Program-made: the position numbers and the translations under genes
Notes under the pieces: model-generated
Databases searched by the model: none
Told to the model about the DNA's origin: nothing
Seen by the model: only the letters and a program-made list of their open reading frames with translations
Shown here: in pieces, positions 17,282-27,035 of the stretch
How the letters are laid out: each line of letters opens with the position of its first letter
How positions within the stretch are numbered: position 1 is the stretch's first letter
From: an uncultured Acetobacteraceae bacterium
GTDB lineage: Bacteria; Pseudomonadota; Alphaproteobacteria; Acetobacterales; Acetobacteraceae
DNA length: 64,000 nucleotides
Reading direction: 5' to 3'
NCBI GenBank assembly: GCA_937873095.1
Contig: CALMVI010000080.1
Location: forward strand, 20,857 to 84,856

Positions 17282-18348
17282 CCGCACCCTGCGAAGTCGC
17301 CTGGTTCTCCGCCCTGTGCGACGACGATTACGAGTTCCTGGGCCAGCCCGACCCGCGCCTGCTCTCCAGCTTCGAGCATTGCCGCGACATCGTGCTGGGC
17401 GCCGAGACGGCGGGCATGGACACCATCCTGCTGCCCTCCGGCTACGCGCTCGGCATCGACACGATGGCGTTTGCCGCGGCCGTGGCTCCTCTGACCAGGC
17501 GCATCAACCTGCTGGCCGCCTTGAGGGTGGGCGAGATGTGGCTGCCGCAACAGGCGCGGCAGCTCGCCACCATCGACCAGATGCTGGGCGGGCGGCTGCG
17601 CGTGAACATCATCTCCAGCGACCTGCCGGGCGAGGTGCTGGACAGCGCGCCGCGCTACCGCCGCACGCTGGAGGCGATAACCATCCTGCGGCAGCTGCTC
17701 GACGGCCGCGAGGTCGACGCCGATGGCGAGTTCTACCGGCTGAAGATCGCGCCGCCGCGCGTGCGGACCGTGAGCGGCCGCGCGCCGCTGTTCTATTTCG
17801 GCGGCCTGTCTGACGCCGCGCGCGACGTCGCCGCCCAGCAGGCGGACGTGTACCTGATGTGGCCGGACCGGCTCGCCGCGGTGCGGGAGGTGGTGGCCGA
17901 CCTGACCGCGCGCGCGGCGGCGCATGGCAGGCGCCTGCGCTTCGGCTACCGCGTGCACGTGGTGGTGCGCGAGACCGAAGCCGAGGCCCGCGCGGCCGCG
18001 CGCCGGCTGCTGTCGCGCCTGGATGACGCCGAAGGCGCGCGCATCCGCGCCCGCTCGCTCGACAGCACCTCGCTCGGCGTCGGACGGCAGGCCGAGCTGC
18101 GCGACACCGCCGACGACGAGGGCTATGCCGAAGACAACCTTTGGACCGGCATCGGCCGCGCACGGTCGGGCTGCGGCGCGGCAATCGTCGGGGACCCGGA
18201 CCAGGTGCTGGCCAAGCTCCTGGCCTATCGCGAAGCGGGGATCGACGGGTTCATCCTGTCGGGCTACCCGCACGCCGCCGAATGCGACCTGTTCGCCCGG
18301 CACGTCCTTGCGCGCCTGCACCATGCGCCGCTTGACATGTCCTACTGA
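17278..18348 (+). CDS. FMNH2-dependent monooxygenase of the SsuD (alkanesulfonate) type
   Basis: This is a 356-residue luciferase-like monooxygenase. It needs reduced flavin from a partner reductase, not found in this window. The SsuD-type C-terminus is clear (LWTGIGRARSGCGAAIVGDP, then DGFILSGYPHAAE), as are the conserved segments INLLAALRVGEMWLPQQARQ, NIISSDLPGE and RVHVVVRETEAEA. Such enzymes cleave C-S bonds of sulfonates, releasing sulfite and an aldehyde. The GTG start overlaps the aldo-keto reductase stop. Close relatives include SmoC, the sulfoquinovose monooxygenase; the neighbouring reductase, receptor and hexuronate-like transporter favour a sugar sulfonate over a simple alkanesulfonate. 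Confidence 0.85.
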   Translation: MTAPCEVAWFSALCDDDYEFLGQPDPRLLSSFEHCRDIVLGAETAGMDTILLPSGYALGIDTMAFAAAVAPLTRRINLLAALRVGEMWLPQQARQLATIDQMLGGRLRVNIISSDLPGEVLDSAPRYRRTLEAITILRQLLDGREVDADGEFYRLKIAPPRVRTVSGRAPLFYFGGLSDAARDVAAQQADVYLMWPDRLAAVREVVADLTARAAAHGRRLRFGYRVHVVVRETEAEARAAARRLLSRLDDAEGARIRARSLDSTSLGVGRQAELRDTADDEGYAEDNLWTGIGRARSGCGAAIVGDPDQVLAKLLAYREAGIDGFILSGYPHAAECDLFARHVLARLHHAPLDMSY

Positions 18349-18411
18349 ACAACTAGGACTTCTGCCGCGTCAGAACATCGTGCCTCGTGAAGAGTGCCGG
18401 GGGAGTGCCAC

Positions 18412-20730
18412 GTGACACGCCAGATATCGATCTCGGTGGCGCCCGCCCTGCGCGCATGCCTGCTGGCGTCCGCGGCAGGCTTGGCGTGCGCACCGGCGGC
18501 GGCGCAAGCCCCCTCCGCCCAGAGCGCGGCCCCGACCAGCCCGTCCGCTGCGGCACCGCCCGGCGGCGCGCTGGAGAACGTCGTCGTCACCGCGCGCCGG
18601 CGGTCCGAGCCGCTGCAGAAGGTGCCGGTCGCCGTCACCGTGCTCAGCGCCGCCACGCTCAAGCGCGACAACCTCAACAACGTGCAGGACATCCTCTCGC
18701 AGGTGCCGAGTGCGGATTTCCGCACCAGCTCCTCCAACAAGGACCGCACGATCTTCATCCGCGGCATCGGCACCATCTCCACCTCGCCCGGCGTGGAACC
18801 CTCGGTCTCCACCGTGCTGGACGACGTGGTGCTGCTGCGCGCGGGGCAATCCACGCTCGACCTGTCCGGCCTCGACCAGCTGGAGGTGCTGCGTGGCCCG
18901 CAGGGCACCTTGTTCGGCAAGAACGCGTCGGCCGGCGTGGTCAACATAACGACGCGCGAGCCGACGCCCGATTTTCACGCCTATGCCGACGCGGCGGGGT
19001 TCTCCGGCGGCGGGGAGTACAGGCTGGAAGGCGGGGTGTCGGGCACGCTGGCGCCGAATCTTACGGTCGCCACCTCCGTGCTCGCCGGCGGCTACGGCGG
19101 CAACGTGTACAACGACTACACCCGCAAGGAGGTGAACGGCTACATCCATGACGGTTTCAGGACGAAGCTGGAGTACCAGCCTTCCGACGACCTGAAGCTG
19201 CGGCTGGAAGTCGACTACCTCAAATCGCACGACACCGTGCCGAACGGCGTGTTCACCAGCACGGCGCAGACCGCCTATCCGTCCGGCGCGGTCACGCAAA
19301 GCCCGTTGCTGGCCAGCGATCTTGCGGCGTCGGGCGTGGTCGCGGGCACCGGCAACACCACGATCAGCAACAACACGACCAGCAGCGCCAACGACGACAA
19401 CGGCGGCATATCGCTGCGAGTCGACAAGCAGTTCGGCGGCTACACGCTGACCTCGATCACCGCGTACCGGCTGTGGCACAACACCCAGCACCAGGATTAC
19501 GACCAGACATCGATCCTGACGCCGAAATACCCGCAGCTCGCCGATACCGGATACCTGCTGTTCAACCAGTTCACCGAAGAAGCGCGGCTCGCCTCGCCGA
19601 AGGGCGGGTTCGTCGATTACCAGCTGGGCTTCTTCTACGCCCTGGCCGTCGACAGCGAGCAGTACGACCGCCAGATCACGCGCCTGGTCGGCCCGGCGCA
19701 GGTGCCCAACATCGGCGTCGCGCAGTACAGCACCGACGGCAACGACGCGGCACTGTTCGGGGAAGCCAACTTCCACTTCACCGACAGCTTCCGCGCGGTG
19801 GCCGGCGTGCGCGTGGTGGGCGACACGCTCGACTACCAGATGGGGCGCATCTCCAACTCGCCGGTGTCGCTGACCGGCATCGCGCCCTCGTTCCACAGCC
19901 AGGGCGGCACCCATATCGTGTCGTATTCCGACCGGTTCGGGCTGCAATACGACATCGACCCGCAGAGCATGGCGTATTTCACCTACTCGCGCGGCTACAA
20001 GGGTCCCGCCTACAACGTGTTCTTCAACGAGACCGCGCTGCAGACCAACGTGCTGAAGCCCGAAACCTCCAACGCCTACGAGATCGGCCTGAAGTCGCGC
20101 CTGCTGCACGACCGCGTGCAGGCCAATTTCGCCGGCTTCATCCAGGATTTTACTGACTACCAGGCCAATTTCGCGTCCGATGTGGCCGGCGCGCTGGTCA
20201 CGCGGCTGATCAATGCCGGGACCGTCTCCACCAAGGGCGTGGAGGGCGACCTGACCGCGCGCCCGCTCGAAAATCTCGATCTGACCGGCCTGTTCGCCTA
20301 TACCGAGGCGACGGTCGATCAGTTCGCCTGCCCGCCCAACGCCGCCACCAGCTGCAACATCGACGGCGAGACGCTGCCCTTCGCCCCGAAATGGAAGCTG
20401 GACGCGCGCGCCCGCTACACCATCCCGCTCGGCAGCCGCTACAGCCTGGGCCTGAACACCGACTTCAACTGGCAGTCGGCCACGCAGTACCAGCTGACGG
20501 AAACGCCCAACACCATCCAGAAGGCCTACGGCATCTGGAACGCCAGCATCGGCCTCGCCGATCTCGACCATGACTGGCGGGTGACGGGCCTGGTGCGCAA
20601 CCTGCTCGATACGCATTACGCATCCTACCTCGTGGACGGCAACCTGAACGGGGCGCTCGGCGGCACCGTGCGCTACGTGCCGCGCGACGATGGCCGCTAT
20701 TTCGGCGTGGAGCTGCACAAGGATTTCTGA
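18412..20730 (+). CDS. TonB-dependent receptor in the SsuD/AKR cluster
   Basis: This is a 772-residue TonB-dependent receptor. The GTG at 18412 is chosen because GGGGGAG lies seven bases upstream and it opens directly into a signal peptide (RQISISVAPALRACLLASAA to AAAQ). The plug begins with ENVVVTARRRSEPLQKVPVA and includes the RGPQGTLFGKNASAGVVNIT segment; the barrel ends in the canonical terminal Phe (FGVELHKDF). It starts 63 bases after the monooxygenase and 13 bases before the MFS gene, so it probably carries the same substrate across the outer membrane. No TonB receptor specificity can be read directly; sulfonated glycosides are an inference from neighbours. Confidence 0.9.
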   Translation: MTRQISISVAPALRACLLASAAGLACAPAAAQAPSAQSAAPTSPSAAAPPGGALENVVVTARRRSEPLQKVPVAVTVLSAATLKRDNLNNVQDILSQVPSADFRTSSSNKDRTIFIRGIGTISTSPGVEPSVSTVLDDVVLLRAGQSTLDLSGLDQLEVLRGPQGTLFGKNASAGVVNITTREPTPDFHAYADAAGFSGGGEYRLEGGVSGTLAPNLTVATSVLAGGYGGNVYNDYTRKEVNGYIHDGFRTKLEYQPSDDLKLRLEVDYLKSHDTVPNGVFTSTAQTAYPSGAVTQSPLLASDLAASGVVAGTGNTTISNNTTSSANDDNGGISLRVDKQFGGYTLTSITAYRLWHNTQHQDYDQTSILTPKYPQLADTGYLLFNQFTEEARLASPKGGFVDYQLGFFYALAVDSEQYDRQITRLVGPAQVPNIGVAQYSTDGNDAALFGEANFHFTDSFRAVAGVRVVGDTLDYQMGRISNSPVSLTGIAPSFHSQGGTHIVSYSDRFGLQYDIDPQSMAYFTYSRGYKGPAYNVFFNETALQTNVLKPETSNAYEIGLKSRLLHDRVQANFAGFIQDFTDYQANFASDVAGALVTRLINAGTVSTKGVEGDLTARPLENLDLTGLFAYTEATVDQFACPPNAATSCNIDGETLPFAPKWKLDARARYTIPLGSRYSLGLNTDFNWQSATQYQLTETPNTIQKAYGIWNASIGLADLDHDWRVTGLVRNLLDTHYASYLVDGNLNGALGGTVRYVPRDDGRYFGVELHKDF

Positions 20731-20743
20731 CACGGCCGCAGAA

Positions 20744-21958
20744 ATGACCGGCGCGGCTTCGCGGATCGCCTGGCTGCGCTGGGTGTTCCTGGTGCTGACG
20801 TTCGCCGTGACGATGGTGGGCTATGCCGACCGGCAGGTTCTCGGCCTGCTCAAGCCCGTGCTCGACCAGCGTTTCGGCTGGACCGGCGCCGATTACGGCG
20901 CGATGACGACGGCGTTCCAGGTCGCCATCGCCACGGCCCTACTCGGCGCCGGCTGGTTCATGGACCGCGCGGGCCTGCGCTGGGGGTTTGCGGCCGGGCT
21001 GGGCGGCTGGAGCGTCGCCTCCATCCTGCACGCGGCGGCCCGCACCGTGCCGCAGTTCATCGCCGCGCGCGCCGCGCTCGGCGTGTTCGAGGCGGTGGGG
21101 ACGCCGGCCGGGATGAAGGCGGTGGCCACGTTCTTCCGCCCGCGCGAGCGCACGCTGGTGATCGGCATCGGCAACATGGCGCCCAACATCGCGGCGATGC
21201 TGACGCCGCTGGCCGTCTCGGCCCTCTACGTCCGCATCGGCTGGCAGGGCACCATCGTCGCCCTTGGCGCAGCCGGGCTGGTGTGCCTGGGGTGCTGGCT
21301 GGCGCTGCCGCTGGCGCGGATGACCGATGTCAGCGCCGAGCCGTCACCTGGCCGACCCCGCGCGGCGCCGGCCGCGTCGGTCCTGCGTGACCGCGCGGCC
21401 TGGGCGATCGCCGGCGCCAAGCTGCTGACGGACCAGGCCTGGTGGTTCATGCTGTTCTGGCTGCCGGACTTCTTCGCCCGCCGCTACCACCTCGACATGC
21501 GTGCGATCGGGCTGCCCGTCGCGACCGTCTACGCGATGGCGGCGCTGGGGTCTCTGGCAGGCGGCGGGCTGCCTGCGCTGCTGGCATGGCGGGGCATGCC
21601 GGCGGCCTCGGCACGCTGGGCCGCGATGGCGGTGTTTGCCGCCTGCGTCCTGCCGGTCGTCCTGGCGCCGGGGATGGGCGGGCTGTGGCCGAGCGTGCTC
21701 GTCGTGGGGCTGGCCCTGGCCGGCCACCAGGGTTTTGCCACCAACATCTTCGGCATCGCGGCGTCGGTGTTCCCGGCCTCTCGCGTCGGGTCGGCCGTGG
21801 GCTTTGGCGCCTTTGCCGGCAATTGCGGCGGCGCGCTCAGCCTATACGCGGCGGGACGGCTGCTGCCGGGCCACGGGCTGCAGCCCAGTTTCTACGCGGC
21901 GGCAGCCGGCTACCCGCTGGCCTGGCTGCTGCTGCGCTCCACCCGCGCGCTGCGGTAG
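20744..21958 (+). CDS. MFS transporter, ACS/hexuronate-like
   Basis: This is a 404-residue major facilitator protein with twelve hydrophobic segments. The N-terminal YADRQVLGLLKPVLDQRFGW, the GWFMDRAGLRWGF loop between helices 2 and 3 and the mid-protein WWFMLFWLPDFFARRY are hallmarks of the anion:cation symporter group that includes hexuronate transporters (ExuT). ATG 20744 begins 13 bases after the receptor stop. An uptake system for an acidic sugar in one run with a TonB receptor, SsuD-type monooxygenase and aldo-keto reductase suggests import of an anionic sugar such as a sulfo-sugar or uronate. It ends 4 bases from the convergent molybdenum hydroxylase gene. Confidence 0.88.
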   Translation: MTGAASRIAWLRWVFLVLTFAVTMVGYADRQVLGLLKPVLDQRFGWTGADYGAMTTAFQVAIATALLGAGWFMDRAGLRWGFAAGLGGWSVASILHAAARTVPQFIAARAALGVFEAVGTPAGMKAVATFFRPRERTLVIGIGNMAPNIAAMLTPLAVSALYVRIGWQGTIVALGAAGLVCLGCWLALPLARMTDVSAEPSPGRPRAAPAASVLRDRAAWAIAGAKLLTDQAWWFMLFWLPDFFARRYHLDMRAIGLPVATVYAMAALGSLAGGGLPALLAWRGMPAASARWAAMAVFAACVLPVVLAPGMGGLWPSVLVVGLALAGHQGFATNIFGIAASVFPASRVGSAVGFGAFAGNCGGALSLYAAGRLLPGHGLQPSFYAAAAGYPLAWLLLRSTRALR

Positions 21959-21962
21959 CGGC

Positions 21963-24158
21963 TCACGCCAGCACGTCTTCCACCCGTATCGGCAGCTTGC
22001 GCACCCTGCGGCCGGTGGCGTGGAACACGGCGTTGGCGATCGCGGGGGCCACGCCCACCATCGGCAGCTCGCCCGCGCCCTTGGCGCCCAGCGCGCCGGT
22101 GGCCAGATCCGGCGCGTCCACCGTCATCACCTCGATGTCGGGCACGTCGGCGTTCACCGGCACGTGGTAGTCGGCGATGTTGCTGTTGACGATCCGCCCG
22201 GTGGCGCGGTCCACCAGCGTCTCCTCCTGCAGCGCCATGCCGATGCCGAAGACGATGCCGCCGAGCAACTGGCTGCGCCCGGTGCGGGCGTTCAGCAGCC
22301 GGCCGACCTCGAAGCAGCTGACGATCCTGCTGACGCGTATGGTGCCGAAATCCGGGTCGATGCGGATTTCGGCGAACTGCGCCCCGAAGGAGTGGCAGGA
22401 ATGCGCCTTGTAGGCGTCGCCAGGGGCGGAACTGCCTTCGGCGTCCACGGTGTGCAGGCCGGCGCGCGCCATGACCTGCAGCACCGGCACCCGCCTGCCC
22501 GGCGCGGTCAGGTCGAAACCGTCGAGCCGTATGTCGGCGGGCGGCACCTGGGCGAAGTGCGGGTCGAGTGCGGCCAGCGCCGCGAGCCGTGCCAGCAGCG
22601 CGTCGGCCGCCGCCTCGATCGCCGGAAGCACGCTGGCCGCGGTGGCCGAGCCGCCGGAGACCGGACCCTGCGGAAACCGGCTGTCGCCGAGCTGCGCGCT
22701 GACGCGGGCGATGTCCACCCCCAGCCGGTCGGCGGCGCATTGCGCCATGATGGTGTAGGTGCCGGTGCCCAGGTCCTGCACGCCGCTCTGCACCAGCACG
22801 GTGCCGTCGGAGCGGACCACGATGCGCGCATGGCAGGGCCGCCGGTTGGTGGGATAGGTGGACGTCGCCATGCCCCAGCCGACCAGGATGCGGCCGTCGC
22901 GCATCGAGCCCGGCGTGGGGTTGCGCTGCCGCCAGCCGAACCGGTCCGCGGCCCGGCTGTAGCACTCGCGCAGACCCTTGCTGGCGAACGGCTTGTCCTT
23001 CTGCTCATCGCGCTCGGCGTAGTTCGCCAGGCGGAAGGCGAGCGGGTCCATGCGCAGCGCGTGCGCCATCTCGTCCATCGCCGATTCCAGCGCGAACATG
23101 CCGGACGATTCGCCCGGCGCGCGCATGTAGGTCGGCAGTCCCTGGTTCACCGGCACCACCCGGTGCGTGACCGCCACGTTGCGGCAGGAATAGGCCATCT
23201 GGGTGACGACGCCGACCGGCTCGGAAAACTCGCCCAGCATGGGGTCCGACATCTGCGAGAACCCGTCATGCCTGATCGACAGCAGCCTGCCGTCGCGGCC
23301 GGCGCCGAGCCTGATCTTCTGGATCGTCTTCGGCCGGTAGCCGTTGGAGGTGAACATCTGCGGCCGGGTCACCACCAGCTTGACCGGGCGCCCGACATGG
23401 CGCGCGGCCAGTGCGGCGATGGTGGCGGGCGGCCAGGTGTTGCCCTTGCAGCCGAACCCGCCGCCGACATAGGGGCACACCACCGTCACGCTTTCCTTCG
23501 GCAGGCCGAACGCCGAGGCCAGCGTCTCCTGCACCCCGGAAATCCCTTGCGTCGATGTCCACACCGCGACCGTGTCGCCGCGCCACATGGCGATGGTGGC
23601 GTGCGGCTCCATCGGGTTGTGGTGCTCGACCGGCGTCTCGTACGTCGCCTCGACCCTGACCGGCGCGCCGGCGAAGGCGGCATCCTCATCGCCGCGGCTG
23701 ACGTCTGGCGACTTCTCGCCGTTCTGGAACTGCTTGGGCTTGTAGGCGCGCGACAGCGCGCTCTCGTCCATGACGGTCACCGCCTCGGACGGCGCGTAGC
23801 GTACCCGCACGGCGGAGGCTGCAGCCTCGGCGCGCTCGAACGTGTCGGCCACCGCGACAGCCACGTGCTGGCCGTTATAGACGATCCGGCCGTCCTGCAG
23901 GAACGGATGCGTCACCGTCTGCTGCGCCGCCTTGTGCTGGTTCAGCGCGCCCGCGTTCTGGTGGGTGATGATCGCCACGACGCCGGGCATGCGCTCGGCC
24001 TGCGCGGTGTCGTAACCGGTGATGGCGCCTGCCGGAATGGTGCTCTGCACCAGCACGGCGTGCAGGCAGCCTGGCACGTCGAACTCGGCGGCGTAGCGCG
24101 CCCCGCCCGTGACCTTCAGGCGCCCGTCCTGCCGTACGATGCCCTGCCCGATATACAT
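21963..24158 (-). CDS. Molybdenum hydroxylase, molybdopterin-binding large subunit (PaoC/YagR type)
   Basis: This is the 731-residue catalytic subunit of a xanthine-oxidase-family enzyme that binds molybdopterin cytosine dinucleotide and oxidises an aldehyde or N-heterocycle. Characteristic segments are YVGGGFGCKGNTWPPATIAA, the APGESSGMFALESAMDEMA region and the C-terminal GAKGAGELPMVGVAPA, whose glutamate is the catalytic base. GAGGA precedes ATG 24158. It is the third gene of an iron-sulfur/FAD/Mo run on this strand, the order of E. coli paoABC. The PaoD-type maturation chaperone is not in the window. Having no signal peptide, it would be carried to the periplasm with the Tat-tagged iron-sulfur subunit. 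Confidence 0.93.
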   Translation of the reverse strand: MYIGQGIVRQDGRLKVTGGARYAAEFDVPGCLHAVLVQSTIPAGAITGYDTAQAERMPGVVAIITHQNAGALNQHKAAQQTVTHPFLQDGRIVYNGQHVAVAVADTFERAEAAASAVRVRYAPSEAVTVMDESALSRAYKPKQFQNGEKSPDVSRGDEDAAFAGAPVRVEATYETPVEHHNPMEPHATIAMWRGDTVAVWTSTQGISGVQETLASAFGLPKESVTVVCPYVGGGFGCKGNTWPPATIAALAARHVGRPVKLVVTRPQMFTSNGYRPKTIQKIRLGAGRDGRLLSIRHDGFSQMSDPMLGEFSEPVGVVTQMAYSCRNVAVTHRVVPVNQGLPTYMRAPGESSGMFALESAMDEMAHALRMDPLAFRLANYAERDEQKDKPFASKGLRECYSRAADRFGWRQRNPTPGSMRDGRILVGWGMATSTYPTNRRPCHARIVVRSDGTVLVQSGVQDLGTGTYTIMAQCAADRLGVDIARVSAQLGDSRFPQGPVSGGSATAASVLPAIEAAADALLARLAALAALDPHFAQVPPADIRLDGFDLTAPGRRVPVLQVMARAGLHTVDAEGSSAPGDAYKAHSCHSFGAQFAEIRIDPDFGTIRVSRIVSCFEVGRLLNARTGRSQLLGGIVFGIGMALQEETLVDRATGRIVNSNIADYHVPVNADVPDIEVMTVDAPDLATGALGAKGAGELPMVGVAPAIANAVFHATGRRVRKLPIRVEDVLA

Positions 24159-24170
24159 GGCTTGCGATCC

Positions 24171-25148
24171 TCAGGCGGTGACGGCCTGCAGCGCACGGCG
24201 CACCGTGTTCCGCAGCAGCGTCACCTTGAATGCGTTCTTCGCGTGCGGCTGGGCGCCGTCCGTCGCGCGCGCGGCCGCCTGCTCGATCAGGGCGGGGCTC
24301 AGTCGCTGCCCGCGCAGCGTCGCCTCCGACGCGTCCAGGCGCCAGGGCCGCGTGCCGACGCCCCCTGCCGCGAGCCGCACGTCACGCACGACGCCGCCCT
24401 GCAGCTCGATCCCGGCGGCGACCGACGCCAGCGCGTAGGCGTAGCTCTGGCGGTCGCGAACCTTGACGTAGGTGGCGCGCCGGTTGGCCGGCGCGTCGGG
24501 CACCAGGATCGCCGTGATCACCTCGCCAGGGCGCAGCACGGTCTCGATATGCGGCGTGTCGCCGGGCAGCCGGTAGAGCTGCTCCAGCTCCACCGTGCGG
24601 GTCTGGCCGTCCGCGCCGTGCAGCTCCACACGGGCGTCAGCCGCCACCAGCGGCACCGGGAAGTCGGAGGGCTGGGTGGCGATGCAGCTGCCGGAACCGC
24701 CGAGGATCGCCAGCTCGCGGTTCTCGCCGGCGATGGCGGGGCAGCCCGATCCCGGCTCGCGCTTGTTGCAGGCAAAGCCTGGGTCGCGGAAATAGCCGCA
24801 GCGGGTCCTCTGCAGCAGGTTGCCGCCGGCGGTTCCCATGTTGCGTATCTGCGGCGAGGCTGCGGCCAGCAGCGCCTCGGACGCGGCCGGCACGCGCCGC
24901 TTGACGTCTGGGTGCTCGGCTACCTCCGCCATCGTCGCCAGCGCGCCGATGCGCAGGGTCGGACCGTCCAGCGAGATGCGGCGCAGGTCCAGGCGGTCGA
25001 GATCGACCACCAGGCTTGCCGCCTGCACGTTGTTCTTCCACAGCTGCATCAGGTCGGTGCCGCCGGCGATGAAACTCGCCTGCGGCACGGCGCCCGCACG
25101 CGCCGCGGCCTGTGTCGTGGTCGGCACCAGTCGCGAAAACTCCTGCAT
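24171..25148 (-). CDS. Molybdenum hydroxylase, FAD-binding subunit (PaoB/YagS type)
   Basis: This is the 325-residue FAD subunit that passes electrons from the iron-sulfur subunit to an acceptor. The FAD-binding motif FIAGGTDLMQLWKN lies near residues 28-41, followed by MGTAGGNLLQRTRCGYFRD and CNKREPGSGC. The cysteine insert (RCGYFRD then CNKREPGSGC) marks the branch, including E. coli PaoB, that holds an extra 4Fe-4S cluster in this subunit. GAGGG precedes ATG 25148, which lies 3 bases after the iron-sulfur subunit stop; 12 bases separate it from the large subunit. The three are one operon. Confidence 0.93.
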   Translation of the reverse strand: MQEFSRLVPTTTQAAARAGAVPQASFIAGGTDLMQLWKNNVQAASLVVDLDRLDLRRISLDGPTLRIGALATMAEVAEHPDVKRRVPAASEALLAAASPQIRNMGTAGGNLLQRTRCGYFRDPGFACNKREPGSGCPAIAGENRELAILGGSGSCIATQPSDFPVPLVAADARVELHGADGQTRTVELEQLYRLPGDTPHIETVLRPGEVITAILVPDAPANRRATYVKVRDRQSYAYALASVAAGIELQGGVVRDVRLAAGGVGTRPWRLDASEATLRGQRLSPALIEQAAARATDGAQPHAKNAFKVTLLRNTVRRALQAVTA

Positions 25149-25151
25149 CTA

Positions 25152-25727
<576 letters not shown>

Positions 25728-25758
25728 GAATGATCCGTGGATTGAGGCTTGATCGTGC

Positions 25759-26946
25759 TCAGCCGGTGACCGGCGCCTTGGATTTCCTGAGCGCCGACAT
25801 CGCGTTCTGCGGCAGGCGCAGATGCGCCTCGACCAGCTCGGGCGGCGTCAGCGCCAGCCACTGGTCGGCGGACACGTCGACGTACCTGGTGGACGCAAAC
25901 AGCTCGAGGTAGCGCGCGGTCGTGGTGCCGCGGTTCTCGATCCAGTGGCCGTTGCTCTTGGGCACGACGCCCACGTCGCCGGCGCGCAGGTCGAAGGTGC
26001 GCGCCTTGGCACCGGACTGGAACACGCCCATGCGCGCCTCGCCGGCCAGCCAGTATTGCCATTCGTCGGCGTCCGGATGCCAGTGCAGCTCGCGCATGCC
26101 GCCCGGCTCGATCTCCACCAGTGCCGCGGCGACCTGGTCCGAGACGGGGAAGTTGCCGCTGTCGGTGATGCGCACGCTCCCCCACCGGGTCCGCTGCGGC
26201 GCCTGCGCCAGCATGGCGTGCTTGAACGTCTGGGGCACGGCACCCGCCGGGCCCGCGATCCTGTCCTGCGCGAGCGGCGGCGGGACGTGGGATTGGAAGA
26301 TGTAGAGTTCCTTGTCGGGGATGTTCGCGAACGCGCTCTCCGGCAGGCCAAAATTGCGCGCCAGCACGTCGCGCGGCACGTGCGCGAACCAGTCGGTGAG
26401 CAGGAACGTGCTGTTCTCGCTGAACTCGCCGTCCGGAAAGGCGAGCAGGAACTCGCAGCCATCCGGGCCCAGGCCCTGGATGGAATGCGGCAGCCCACCG
26501 GGAAAATACCACAGGTCGCCTTCGGCCACGTCGTCCTGGAAGCTGCGCCCGTCCTGGTCCACCGCGGTGATGCGTGCGGTACCATACAGCATGTAGGACC
26601 ATTCGGCCTGCTTGTGCCAGTGCATCTCCCGAATTGCGCCCGCCTGCAGGCGCATGTTCACGCCTGCCATGGCGGTTGCGGCCGGCAGCTCTCGCACCGT
26701 CACCTCGCGCGACCAGCCGCCCTGTTCGAGACGGTTATGCGCGTCGGAGAACGAGAAGCGCAGGTTGGGCACCGTGCCGTGGTCGGTTGGCGGTGCCGCC
26801 AGCAAATCTGGCCCTTCGGCGTCACGCGCCACGTCCCGAGGGCCGCGGTCGGTGGCGCCCTGCCCACCGCGCTGCGGCTCGGGAGCCGCACCGATGACGG
26901 CGAGGCCGGCTGCGGTCAGAACCGTGCGGCGCGACGTGTCCGGCAT
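25759..26946 (-). CDS. Bicupin oxalate decarboxylase with Tat signal
   Basis: This is a 395-residue secreted bicupin that converts oxalate to formate and CO2 using manganese and O2. A twin-arginine signal ([16 protein letters not shown]) directs export. Cupin 1 has the metal ligands His109, His111, Glu115 (HWHKQAEW) and His154; cupin 2 has His288, His290, Glu295 (HWHPDADEW) and His334. The active-site lid reads SENST (176-180) with the proton-donor glutamate, the residue set that separates oxalate decarboxylase from oxalate oxidase. AAAGGA precedes ATG 26946. It lies immediately upstream of the molybdenum hydroxylase operon, so oxalate or glyoxylate chemistry in the periplasm may link them. 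Confidence 0.92.
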   Translation of the reverse strand: MPDTSRRTVLTAAGLAVIGAAPEPQRGGQGATDRGPRDVARDAEGPDLLAAPPTDHGTVPNLRFSFSDAHNRLEQGGWSREVTVRELPAATAMAGVNMRLQAGAIREMHWHKQAEWSYMLYGTARITAVDQDGRSFQDDVAEGDLWYFPGGLPHSIQGLGPDGCEFLLAFPDGEFSENSTFLLTDWFAHVPRDVLARNFGLPESAFANIPDKELYIFQSHVPPPLAQDRIAGPAGAVPQTFKHAMLAQAPQRTRWGSVRITDSGNFPVSDQVAAALVEIEPGGMRELHWHPDADEWQYWLAGEARMGVFQSGAKARTFDLRAGDVGVVPKSNGHWIENRGTTTARYLELFASTRYVDVSADQWLALTPPELVEAHLRLPQNAMSALRKSKAPVTG

Positions 26947-27035
26947 GGCGAGATCCTTTTGGGTTCAAGCGGCCCGAACGGGCGACCCTGGCGGCAGTTC
27001 TTTTCGTCTTCCGCGGGAGCACCGGCGGACCGGCC

